From Candidatus Bathyarchaeia archaeon (GTDB lineage Archaea > Thermoproteota > Bathyarchaeia > Bathyarchaeales > Bathycorpusculaceae): 64,000 bases of DNA. Below, in pieces: positions 41,640-49,213 of the stretch. Where the stretch lies: positions 1,504,519 through 1,568,518 of the forward strand of contig CP166960.1 of assembly GCA_041447175.1 (NCBI GenBank), written 5' to 3'. Each line of letters begins with the position of its first letter. Positions within the stretch are counted from its first letter, which is position 1. The position numbers and the translations under genes were made by a program. Below the pieces are notes generated by a model. The model searched no databases. It saw only the letters and a program-made list of their open reading frames with translations, and was not told the DNA's origin.

Positions 41640-41990
41640 TCACCTGAGTTTTGGGATGACCTTTTCCTTGATTCTTTGTCTAAGCGCCTCTATGCCTTCG
41701 TCGAGTTCTGCCAAAGTTAGCAAGCGTTTTCCATGAAAGTCAGCCAGTGCAGCTCTTAGGGAATCGCGGTTTTCAACCGTGTCTCTTATGCGAAAGAAAG
41801 CAGCAATACCCGATACGCCATCAACGATGACTGGTGCCGCCATAACTTCGAACTCTGCGTTCTTTGGGGTTCCAGGCGCAAAGTAGCAGTGCTCTAAATA
41901 CTGGCCAAAGCCGCCGTTATAACCAAAAACAATCCAACGATCATCATTTATCCAATCAACCGCATCTACTTTTCCGATTTTTAGCTCCAT
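41640..41990 (-). CDS. Unknown 116-aa protein of the tRNA-proximal operon
   Basis: The ATG at 41990 follows AGGAGG by 9 nt, so it is preferred over the longer frame to 42053. The protein is mixed alpha/beta, with DDRWIVFGYNGGFGQYLEH in the first half and a helical end (LAELDEGIEALRQRIKEKVI). No signature is recognised. It is the middle gene of a three-gene operon. Confidence 0.6.
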   Translation of the reverse strand: MELKIGKVDAVDWINDDRWIVFGYNGGFGQYLEHCYFAPGTPKNAEFEVMAAPVIVDGVSGIAAFFRIRDTVENRDSLRAALADFHGKRLLTLAELDEGIEALRQRIKEKVIPKLR

Positions 41991-42000
41991 CCAAGCCCTC

Positions 42001-42324
42001 CTAAATGAAAAGCCCCGGTCGGCTTGTGCCGCAACCTTCAGTGTACTTCGCACGCAGAGGCAAACCGACCTTCAAAACCTCTTTGAGAATGACATCTTTG
42101 TTGGCGCCGCTTTTTTTGCTAATTTTTTCAAGGATGACGTCTTGTTGCGAGGCGGTTAGTTCCTTCCAATCTAAAAGGAACACTCTCTCGACTCTGTCTA
42201 TGCCTTCCAAGGTTGCAGGTTGAGTTATGATGCTTTGGATTGGCGCTTCGCCGTCTGGGAAGATGTCGCACCAAAGGGCTTTGCCTTCAGCGTTTAAGTA
42301 TGCCCAAGTGTGGTATTTCCTCAA
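42001..42324 (-). CDS. Unknown 107-aa protein, first gene after the right attachment site
   Basis: A TTG at 42324 follows AAGGAGG by 9 nt and is chosen over a GTG at 42369. The sequence starts RKYHTWAYLNAEGKALWCDI and has a helical end, ELTASQQDVILEKISKKSGA then DVILKEVLKVGL. It is soluble, and no family is recognised. First gene of the operon reading away from the tRNA. Confidence 0.6.
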   Translation of the reverse strand: MRKYHTWAYLNAEGKALWCDIFPDGEAPIQSIITQPATLEGIDRVERVFLLDWKELTASQQDVILEKISKKSGANKDVILKEVLKVGLPLRAKYTEGCGTSRPGLFI

Positions 42325-42466
42325 ACTTGAGCCTCCTTCTTGTGCACTCTGAGTTTTAATCGTGCGCACGCTTCGCTTGAAGCTATACGATTAACTGATT
42401 TCCTGCCCTGCATGGTTGGTTCGGTGCAACGTCCACACCAAAAAACGCAGTCCATACAATAGAAAA

Positions 42467-42500
42467 CTTGAGCGCCTGACGACGTAGCTGGCGCTTGAAG
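42467..42500. other. Hairpin between the early operon and the tRNA attachment site
   Basis: Arms AGCGCC (42471-42476) and GGCGCT (42490-42495) enclose 13 nt and can be extended by CTT/AAG after a small internal loop. It lies 77 bp from attR. It might be an integrase or excisionase arm site, an operator or an origin element. The 252-bp gap around it has no gene. Confidence 0.3.
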
Positions 42501-42576
42501 AATAAACCTAAAAAATTTTGAGAAACTAAAAAAGAAAAAGGGGTTGAGAAAATTCAGTATAAATTCGTTACTAGAT

Positions 42577-42591
42577 TGGCGGGTCCGACGG
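42577..42591. repeat. Right attachment site (attR core) within tRNA-Lys
   Basis: The 15-bp TGGCGGGTCCGACGG matches attL exactly and spans the CCA end, discriminator and acceptor 3' strand of the tRNA, plus the adjoining T-stem base. Confidence 0.9.
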
Positions 42592-42654
42592 GAGTTGAAC
42601 CCGCGACCCTCGGATTAAAAGTCCGATGCTCTAGCCTGACTGAGCTACGGACCC
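42577..42654 (-). tRNA. tRNA-Lys (anticodon UUU), CCA encoded
   Basis: The minus strand folds as a full cloverleaf of 78 nt. The acceptor stem pairs GGGTCCG with CGGACCC, discriminator G precedes the encoded CCA. The D-arm is TAGCTCAGTC, the anticodon loop CTTTTAA carries TTT, and the T-arm is GCGGGTTCAACTCCCGT. No intron is seen. It decodes AAA/AAG lysine codons. Its last 15 bp are the integration target of the provirus and remain intact. Confidence 0.95.
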
Positions 42655-42743
42655 ACCTTGTGGGAAGCTGTTGATAGCAAAACGACATGGGGGTTTTTTA
42701 GCGTTTCTGTTTTTGTTTGGGATTTTTGAAAAGTAGAAGGGGT

Positions 42744-43106
42744 TTATTGGACTTTGAGGAAGTTTGAGACGAAGGTTTTGATGTCTTGGTTGACGCTTAG
42801 AAGGGTGTCGATTGTGTGGGCGCCTTTTTTAGTGAGTTGGTAGGTTCGTTTTCTTTCATCCCAGATTCCTTCGACTAACCCGTTTCGTTCTAGACTGTAG
42901 AGTAGGCTGTAGATGGTTCCTGAGCTGACTAAAAGCTGGAATTTGTTGTGGATGTAGCTGATGATATCGTAGCCGCTGAAGGGCCCATTTCGAAGTTCGC
43001 TTAGGATTATGATGTCTAAAAAGTTTTTTATGATGCGTTCGTTCATTTTTTTGATAATTTGGGCTTCCGATTTTTCCATCGTTACAACCATCGTGATTTT
43101 CCCCAT
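42744..43106 (-). CDS. PadR-family transcriptional regulator
   Basis: 120 residues from the ATG at 43106. FLDIIILSELRNGPFSGYDI then SSGTIYSLLYSLERNGLVEG is the PadR winged-helix signature, with the wing WDERKRTYQLTKKG and a C-terminal dimerisation helix. PadR proteins repress genes for transporters or stress responses. A minus-strand TATA (43138-43151) lies about 30 bp upstream. Tandem TGTTTAAACA palindromes sit beyond it, suggesting autoregulation. It is the first chromosomal gene to the right of the tRNA. Confidence 0.85.
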   Translation of the reverse strand: MGKITMVVTMEKSEAQIIKKMNERIIKNFLDIIILSELRNGPFSGYDIISYIHNKFQLLVSSGTIYSLLYSLERNGLVEGIWDERKRTYQLTKKGAHTIDTLLSVNQDIKTFVSNFLKVQ

Positions 43107-43197
43107 TTCTCCCGTGGTTGGTTAGATAGTTCAATTCTGATATAAATATTTAACTAATATTCGAACTTCGACTCAGAAGTTAATACATGTTGCATGT

Positions 43198-43218
43198 TGT
43201 TTAAACATTGTTTAAACA
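43198..43218. promoter_or_regulatory. Tandem palindromes upstream of padR-like gene
   Basis: TGTTTAAACA occurs at 43198-43207 and again at 43209-43218, separated by 1 bp, so their centres lie one helical turn apart. They lie about 47 bp above the TATA of the PadR gene, with ATGCATG and ATGTTGCATG flanks. A dimeric repressor could bind both copies on one DNA face. Confidence 0.5.
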
Positions 43219-43306
43219 TGCATGATAATTCAGGTATGCGGGTGTTTGAAAAAGAAAAATGGTGAGGATAGAATAAAGGATAGAAAAAGTGAGGCGAGAT
43301 GGCCGC

Positions 43307-44626
43307 TTATTCGGTGTATTCTCGGTGTTCGTCGTCATTTGAAGATGCTTCGGGCAAGCTCTCTTTTGCGGAGTGAATTGCCACCTGTGGAATTTCTTCG
43401 GAGATTTCTACGGGAGCGTCTGCGACTGCTTCTTGTTGCGCCTCTACTGGCGCTTCCTGAAAAGGGTTCTCCACAATCTCCTCCTCTACGGGCTGTAGAA
43501 GTTCCTGCTGTACAACGTCGGGTTCGGCAACGTCAAATTCGTCTAATGGACGTTTCTCGATGATTTCTTCTTCAACAACTGCAACTGGTTCTGGAGCTGC
43601 AATTTCTTCCGTAATGGGCATTTCTTCAGCAACTGGAGCTTCAATAACTGGAGTTTCTATCTCCATGGTTTCTGGGGCGGGCTGCTCAATTTCCGTCTGT
43701 TCAACAACTGCTTCTTCTACGATTGAGGGCTCTTCGACTGGAAATTCCACGATTGGCGCTTCCTCAACTACGGGTTGTTCCACAATTGCAGGTTCTTCCA
43801 CAATTGGAGCTGTTTCTTCCATCGCGGGTGCTTCTTCTATTGGAGCTTGCTCAACAGTTGGGACTTCCACAACTGCTTCGGGTTCGGGGGCAACCTCAAC
43901 TGGTTCAGCCACTGGCTCGGGGGTAGCTGCAAGAACAATGTCAACTTGAGAGTCTGCAGGAGCTTGCTCAACTGGTTCAGGTTCGGGTTCCAGAGCGGGA
44001 GCTTCTGCGATGTGGGCTTCTAAGGTTGGCTCGATTGGTTCTGCAACTGGTTCGAGAATAATTTCTGGCGGGGCTGCAACAAATTCAGCAGGTGCAACTT
44101 CGAGCGGGGTTGCTTCGACGGCTGCAACTGCTGCCTGGGCTGTTTCTTGGGGTTGTTCGGGGGCAACTTCAAGGAGGGGGGTTTCGGCAGTTGGAAGGGT
44201 TGGTTCCGCGATGGTTGGTTTACAGAGTTGGTCCATTGCGGCTTGGATTGTTTCGAGTTCGTGCTTGGCGGTTTCTAGTCCGTTGGTGAGGAGGTTTATT
44301 TCGAGGGTGTAGGTGTTTTCGTCGATTTCTCCTGCGACGTGTTGGATTTCGTAGTTTGCAAGGAGAATTTCTAGGGTTTTGATTTGGTTCTGGAGGTCGG
44401 CGGATTTTGCTTGCATTTTGCTGACGAGTTCTTGTTGCTGTTTTTCGATTTCTGCAATAGCGGCGGCTATTTCTGCTTTGAATGAGTCATGGGTTGATTG
44501 AGAAATCTTGCCTTTTTCAAACAAGCTGTCCAGTGCTTGCTGCTTCTTCTTGGCTATCTCGTTTTCTTCGTTTAGACGGTTAAAGGAATGTTTCCATGAA
44601 ATCACTTTTAGGCACCGTGCACACAT
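43307..44626 (-). CDS. Coiled-coil protein (possibly CdvA-like) with a long acidic Pro/Glu/Val tail
   Basis: About 439 residues from the ATG at 44626. The N-terminus has CARC (possible half zinc site), followed by a coiled coil of about 120 residues (KKKQQALDSLFEKGKISQST, EIAAAIAEIEKQQQELVSKM) that resembles the CdvA-like coiled-coil domain of TACK archaea. The remaining 300 residues are low-complexity, acidic repeats of the type VEEAPIVE/APEPVAVVEEE. Coiled coil plus extended acidic tail suggests a scaffold, perhaps at the membrane or division site; this is inference. A few GC-rich hydrophobic repeats keep other frames open in this region but are not genes. Confidence 0.7.
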   Translation of the reverse strand: MCARCLKVISWKHSFNRLNEENEIAKKKQQALDSLFEKGKISQSTHDSFKAEIAAAIAEIEKQQQELVSKMQAKSADLQNQIKTLEILLANYEIQHVAGEIDENTYTLEINLLTNGLETAKHELETIQAAMDQLCKPTIAEPTLPTAETPLLEVAPEQPQETAQAAVAAVEATPLEVAPAEFVAAPPEIILEPVAEPIEPTLEAHIAEAPALEPEPEPVEQAPADSQVDIVLAATPEPVAEPVEVAPEPEAVVEVPTVEQAPIEEAPAMEETAPIVEEPAIVEQPVVEEAPIVEFPVEEPSIVEEAVVEQTEIEQPAPETMEIETPVIEAPVAEEMPITEEIAAPEPVAVVEEEIIEKRPLDEFDVAEPDVVQQELLQPVEEEIVENPFQEAPVEAQQEAVADAPVEISEEIPQVAIHSAKESLPEASSNDDEHREYTE

Positions 44627-45023
44627 AGGGACAGCATGGGAAATAACGTTTGTTAACATGCACATATATCGCTGCCAGATAAAAACGGGTTGAGCAGCGT
44701 AGAAAAATGAAATTATGCATACAAAAAGCCGTTGAATCTATAACTGGTTATATCATTAAACAGTTAAAAAATACATGGAGACAGAAGCGCAACTAAACAC
44801 CCAAAGGTGTAAAATGGAGTAGCGGCTGGAAACACTTTGACGCGTTGCTCTACGCACGCCATCCCTCTCTTTTTCTGCAGATTGCATTTGGGTTGCTTTT
44901 TTGTTTCTGGAGGTGGGTTATATTTTTCTTGCGTCACAGAAAGGCAGAGGAAGGTTATAGAAGGCGCATATTGCTCGAAACTGGCGGTCCACTACATGGT
45001 GCTTGTGACTTAAACAGCTGGGC
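44627..45023. other. Gene-free stretch
   Basis: About 400 bp between two minus-strand genes. No supported gene, RNA or repeat is visible. A short plus-strand open frame around 44845 shows no coding character. The left part should hold the promoter of the coiled-coil protein. Confidence 0.4.
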
Positions 45024-47387
45024 TTAATTTTTTGGATTGCGCCGTTTGAGGGTGAAAAAGGCGATCAGAAGGAGGACTGCTGTTGCGGTTGTTGCCCCTG
45101 CTATTATGCCGATGTTTTCTGCGGAGGGAGAGGTTTGTTTTGCGTCGGGGGATTCAACTTGGCGAGGCGGTTGCTCGGTGGGAGGGGGAAACTGGGAGGG
45201 GGAAGCTGAAAGTGAAGGTGAAGACAAAGTTGGAGTAGGGGTTGGTTGAGGTGATTGAGTTAGAGAAGCCGTGGGCTGCACTAGTTGAACATCTACCTCG
45301 GCGACGGAAGCATTTACGACTTCGAAATACACCGTTTCAGAAGAACATACGCCACCTTCAGAATTCCCTGCATATGCGGTGACGCTGTGAACTCCAGCGG
45401 CCAAAGTGTCCAAGTTTGCCTTGCCATTCGCGGTTACGTTTGCGTTGCCATCCAAGCTGTAGCCCAGCCAGGGCACGTCTGCGGTGGCAAAAAAAGCCAA
45501 GGGCACACTGCTTACTGGGTAGGTTGTGTTTGCGGGTTGCATTATGGTCAGTGTGTATTTGAGGTTGACGGGTTTACTGAGGGGATGATGGTCCACATTG
45601 TTATCATTCATAACCACTGCAGAGTCGTAGACTCCTAATTCAGGGACCTCGTTGGCGGTTGGATGCTTGGCTGAATAGTCGCTCCAGAAGTTGCCCTCTT
45701 TGCCGTCATCCCAGAGGTTGAAAGAGGCGTTTGCGGGGTAAGTTTGGTAGGGGTAGCCGCCAACGTTGTTAACGAAGTCGTTGTGATGAATCAGGTTGTT
45801 GCCTACCGAGCCAGTTATTGTTAGAGCCCAGCTTTTGCTCCAAGCGATGTTATTGCGTGTTATGAGGTTGTTGACGGATTCGCCGACATGAAGCCCTTTT
45901 TCTGAGCTGTACAGTATCGAGTTTTCTAAGAGGGTGTTGTTGCCGCCTCGGTTAATGGTGAACCCTTTTTTGCTGTGCGTTATGTAGTTGCGAGTGAAAG
46001 CGTTGTTGTCGCAGTCGTCTAAATGTATGCCAAAGTTTTCGTTAAAGGACATCCTGTTCGTGGACACCTCATTAAATCCCGATGCCTCCATGTAAAATCC
46101 GTCAGAGTTGTTTGCTACCAGATTTCCTGAGAGTAGGTTGCCAGAGGAGCCCCGCATTACTATACCGGCTTGGTTGTTGGTTATGATGTTTCGGGTGATT
46201 GTGGAGTTGGTGACGCCGACAAGAAGCATGGCTTGCCGCCGGTTGGTTATGTTGAGGTTTTGAACGGTTATGTTGGAGCAGCTAAGAAGAACCACATAAC
46301 CAACGTTGGGGGGAACCGTTTTGTTGTTTTGCCATATCCAGTAACAAATCGGCGAGCCATCAACAATGTTGGAGTAATCAAACTCGTCAACAAAGCGGTC
46401 CTCAAAATTCACATCGTAAGTGTTATTGACTAAACAATTACTGCGAAATACGTTCGACTGCGAGTATGTGAGAATTCCGTATGTGTTGTTCGCGATGTTG
46501 TTTGAGGTGATTGTGTTGTTTTGGGAGTTGAAGAGAGCGACTCCTTTGTCGTTGTTGGTGATGTTTGTTTGGGTAACTGTGGAGTTAGTTGTGGAAATCA
46601 AAACGATGCCTTGCCCGTTGTCGGATAGATTCAGATGTCGCGCCGTTATGCCACTGCAGTTGATGAGCGCAACGTAGCCAGCGTTGAGGGGCACTGTTTT
46701 GTTGTGTTGGTTTACCCAGTAGTATATGGATTTGCCGTTTATGGTGTTTGAGGCGTCAATGTCGTTGATGAAACTTTTTAGGGGTAGGTTAGTTGCGTTT
46801 TCGCAGTCGACCCAGAGGTTAGGTCCCGCCCCCAACATTGAATTGCTGCGCAAAACGTTGTTGACTGAGTTTTGAATGAATATACCACCTCTCGAAGTGA
46901 AACGGTTTCCCGAAATAAGGTTCCCTGTTGCTGCATCAGCCAAGGCTACTCCGTACTGATTGGACACAAAAACGCTGTCACAAACGGCGCAGTTACGGGA
47001 ATTGCTTAGAAAAACCCCATACCCAAATCCGGTCACATACAGGTTTTTGAGCGTGACGTTAATTCGTGCCTTCAAAGCTACAGCGTCCTGACGCCCCAAA
47101 GCAGGCATCGTCTTCAGCATGGTGTAGCCTGCACCGTCAATGACAATGTTATCTCGCTCAACTTCAATAACAAAGTCGGTTATGTTCCCAGTGAAAAAGT
47201 AAACGTCGCCGTCGCATCTTATCGGCGCAGTTGAGGGCGTGATGGTTCCGTTGGCTGTGAGGCAAATTTGTTGCAGGGGAGGATAAAGGAAATTTGCTTC
47301 AGCCACTTTAAGCTGACTAAAACTTAAGCCAACGGGAAACAGAAGCAAAAACGCGAACGCAGCAACCAGCAGTTTTTTTCTAATCAA
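45024..47387 (-). CDS. NosD-like beta-helix surface protein with signal peptide and C-terminal anchor
   Basis: 787 residues. Signal peptide at 1-32 (LLVAAFAFLLLFPVGLSFSQ). Residues about 65-600 are right-handed parallel beta-helix repeats rich in N-x-I-x-x-N rungs (NSTVTQTNITNNDKGVALFN). Two internal repeats carry a module with NTINGKSIYYWVNQHNKTVP and SNIVDGSPICYWIWQNNKTV. An Ig-like domain follows (about 630-710), then a Pro/Ser/Thr stalk and a membrane helix at the end (IIAGATTATAVLLLIAFFTL) with basic residues. It is probably anchored in the cell membrane and exposed through the S-layer, where it may bind or process glycans. It shares an operon with the preceding gene, overlapping by 8 nt. 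Confidence 0.82.
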   Translation of the reverse strand: MIRKKLLVAAFAFLLLFPVGLSFSQLKVAEANFLYPPLQQICLTANGTITPSTAPIRCDGDVYFFTGNITDFVIEVERDNIVIDGAGYTMLKTMPALGRQDAVALKARINVTLKNLYVTGFGYGVFLSNSRNCAVCDSVFVSNQYGVALADAATGNLISGNRFTSRGGIFIQNSVNNVLRSNSMLGAGPNLWVDCENATNLPLKSFINDIDASNTINGKSIYYWVNQHNKTVPLNAGYVALINCSGITARHLNLSDNGQGIVLISTTNSTVTQTNITNNDKGVALFNSQNNTITSNNIANNTYGILTYSQSNVFRSNCLVNNTYDVNFEDRFVDEFDYSNIVDGSPICYWIWQNNKTVPPNVGYVVLLSCSNITVQNLNITNRRQAMLLVGVTNSTITRNIITNNQAGIVMRGSSGNLLSGNLVANNSDGFYMEASGFNEVSTNRMSFNENFGIHLDDCDNNAFTRNYITHSKKGFTINRGGNNTLLENSILYSSEKGLHVGESVNNLITRNNIAWSKSWALTITGSVGNNLIHHNDFVNNVGGYPYQTYPANASFNLWDDGKEGNFWSDYSAKHPTANEVPELGVYDSAVVMNDNNVDHHPLSKPVNLKYTLTIMQPANTTYPVSSVPLAFFATADVPWLGYSLDGNANVTANGKANLDTLAAGVHSVTAYAGNSEGGVCSSETVYFEVVNASVAEVDVQLVQPTASLTQSPQPTPTPTLSSPSLSASPSQFPPPTEQPPRQVESPDAKQTSPSAENIGIIAGATTATAVLLLIAFFTLKRRNPKN

Positions 47388-48279
47388 CCAGAACCCTCCG
47401 CTTAAGCCGCTTCACATACGTATATCCAAGGGTGCTTAAACCAGCGACTACCGCTAGAAGTACAGCTGGAAAATTTAGTGTGCTCCACGAACTTGATGGG
47501 GACACTGAGTTTTTGGCGGGAAGTGTTGATTTTGAAGAAATACTCTCAGCGGGAGAGGGGGAAGAAAGGGAAGGTTCGGTAAAGCTTGGGGAATTTAAGG
47601 GTTCGTATAGGGGAAAAACAGATTCGTTCATGGTAAATTGGTGTCGTCGGTCGCTGAATGAGAATATGTGAGGTGGAGAGAAGAAGCCCACACCCAGCAA
47701 AGAGTAGTCTTCCCCTTCGAAAGTGTAGCTCCAATCAAAATCAGGCGTATCACGAACAGAAATATCTAGTTTAAGGTTACCGTCAACTTTGGAAAGCGGT
47801 TCAACCACTGCAACTTCTTGAAGCAGGTCATCCATGTCGCCAATTGTGGAGTCGTTTGTGAACTGTTCGTATCTTTGGAGAAAATCGTGTGCCAATTCAA
47901 GGGGGTCATCCGATGGGGGCTCTATATAGGGAATTGGGTCAATGTTGCCTACGTCATAATAGACAAGACACCAAGTGAGGTATTTACCTCGGAACTCAAA
48001 AAGTGAATGAACTGAGCCACCTTCCTCGAAGGTTAAGACTACTCTTCCTCCTTTTTGTCCGCGCGTGCCTAATTCGGGGCTGTTGTCGCCAGTCTCATAG
48101 GACACATGAACAGTGCATTGGGAGGTGTCGATGTGCAAAACATCCTTAAAGAAGGTGAGCAGTTGAGTTACTTCGTCGGAAAACTCGGCGTGCACCTCAG
48201 GCAACTGAAACATTGGCGCCGCGGCAAGAGATAAGCAAAGTAGAGCCACAAATAACTGGGGTTTTTTAAAGCCACCCAT
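47380..48279 (-). CDS. Secreted, membrane-anchored protein of unknown function
   Basis: 299 residues. N-terminal signal peptide (LFVALLCLSLAAAPMFQLPE). The mature domain starts FSDEVTQLLTFFKDVLHIDT and is mixed alpha/beta; I recognise no family. A Ser/Pro-rich stalk (PSLSSPSPAESISSKS) leads to a C-terminal membrane helix (VLLAVVAGLSTLGYTYV) with KRLKRR. The topology is like that of the beta-helix protein that follows it, so both probably decorate the cell surface together. Confidence 0.7.
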   Translation of the reverse strand: MGGFKKPQLFVALLCLSLAAAPMFQLPEVHAEFSDEVTQLLTFFKDVLHIDTSQCTVHVSYETGDNSPELGTRGQKGGRVVLTFEEGGSVHSLFEFRGKYLTWCLVYYDVGNIDPIPYIEPPSDDPLELAHDFLQRYEQFTNDSTIGDMDDLLQEVAVVEPLSKVDGNLKLDISVRDTPDFDWSYTFEGEDYSLLGVGFFSPPHIFSFSDRRHQFTMNESVFPLYEPLNSPSFTEPSLSSPSPAESISSKSTLPAKNSVSPSSSWSTLNFPAVLLAVVAGLSTLGYTYVKRLKRRVLVD

Positions 48280-48463
48280 TCTGCATCAACCGTTCCTTGA
48301 AAAGAAACGGGTCTTTTTAGAAAATAAAAGGGTTCTTGTAAGGGTTTTTTGACAAAAACAAAGAACACCAGAAACCAGTTAGGTCAAAAATTCTTGACTA
48401 ACAACAAGGAAGCCTAAGCAAATGGCTACACTGCCAAACATTCCCGACTTCCATAAAGGGGAA

Positions 48464-49201
48464 TTAGGCGCTTTCCAGAAGCGTCTGCAAAAGCCTAATC
48501 GCCGACCACGCAGCTAAAGCGCTGGTGTGAGGGTTATCGGGGTGGGGGTCGTTTGCGAAGCGCAGAAGCATTTCGCCAAACCGCCATTTAAGCTGGATTT
48601 CGTGGGTGTTGCGAGTGACAGAGGGGTCGGAGATGACTTGCACTTTCACTTTTACGGGGCGAACGGTTAACGCTAAAGTTGCAGCGACATTCATGGCTTT
48701 GGGAAACGTTTTGGCGGCATCCTCGGCGGTGCCCTCATAAACGACTTCGGGGGCGGTGTTGGTTTTGTCGAAGGCTTTGGGGTTTTTGCGTGAAGCCAAA
48801 ACCACCTCGTCGACGCCGGCCATGGTGGCGCTGGATATGGCGTCTAAGCCTCCGATGGCTCCTGCAGGCACATGCACACGGTTCAGGTCAACAGGTAGGT
48901 CAAGCAGGGCACCTGTGCTCATCACAATCAACTCGATGCCTGCCGCTGCGATTTTGGGAACGTATTCTTTGGCTGCCTGCTGTGAAGCCGCCTCCACAAT
49001 CACGGTGGGTTTGCGGTCCAGCAACGCCTCAAAACTGTCGACGATGGCGACGGGGAAATTGAGGACGCGTTTAAGCTGCTGTGCCTTTGCCTTGTCCACG
49101 TCAAAAACAAGCAACTCATCGCATACGACCAATCTGCGTTGGATAGCTTCTGCAAGAACCGTACCGATGGCACCACAGCCAATTAAACCAACAGTCTTCA
49201 T
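48464..49201 (-). CDS. nadX: L-aspartate dehydrogenase
   Basis: 245 residues. The Rossmann motif VGLIGCGAIGTVLAEA is at the N-terminus, with EAASQQAAKEYVP, a VPAGAIGGLDAIS catalytic loop and the conserved histidine in TRNTHEIQLKW. These are characteristic of the archaeal/Thermotoga NadX family, which oxidises aspartate to iminoaspartate with NAD(P) for quinolinate and NAD synthesis. It starts 12 bp after valS, so it is cotranscribed. No NadA is in the window. Confidence 0.9.
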   Translation of the reverse strand: MKTVGLIGCGAIGTVLAEAIQRRLVVCDELLVFDVDKAKAQQLKRVLNFPVAIVDSFEALLDRKPTVIVEAASQQAAKEYVPKIAAAGIELIVMSTGALLDLPVDLNRVHVPAGAIGGLDAISSATMAGVDEVVLASRKNPKAFDKTNTAPEVVYEGTAEDAAKTFPKAMNVAATLALTVRPVKVKVQVISDPSVTRNTHEIQLKWRFGEMLLRFANDPHPDNPHTSALAAWSAIRLLQTLLESA

Positions 49202-49213
49202 TTTCTGGCTCCG

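Larger units (their letters stand above)
5264..42591. mobile_element. Integrated archaeal head-tail provirus, 37.3 kb, in tRNA-Lys(UUU)
   Basis: The element is bounded by a 15-bp perfect direct repeat (TGGCGGGTCCGACGG) at 5264-5278 and 42577-42591. The right copy is the 3' end, including CCA, of an intact tRNA-Lys gene. A tyrosine integrase starts its 3' end 23 bp inside the left repeat. Between the repeats lies a complete virion module: prohead protease, cement protein, HK97-fold capsid, portal, adaptor, head closure, terminator, tube, chaperone, neck, tape measure, tip and both terminase subunits. Accessory genes occupy 6.7-19 kb and 33.8-42.3 kb. Excision would leave the tRNA 3' end joined to the T-rich sequence below 5264. 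No replication polymerase, helicase or lysis enzyme is recognised. Structural genes look intact; the antiporter cargo gene is frameshifted. Confidence 0.92.

Noticed and set aside
42577-42591. Possibility that the tRNA-Lys is broken by the insertion
   Set aside because: All stems, the anticodon loop and CCA are complete on the right side of the element, so the tRNA is functional.
43560-44312. Long plus-strand frames rich in Ser/Thr/Gly/Ala opposite the acidic protein
   Set aside because: They mirror the repetitive minus-strand codons of the coiled-coil protein; repeats keep several frames open.
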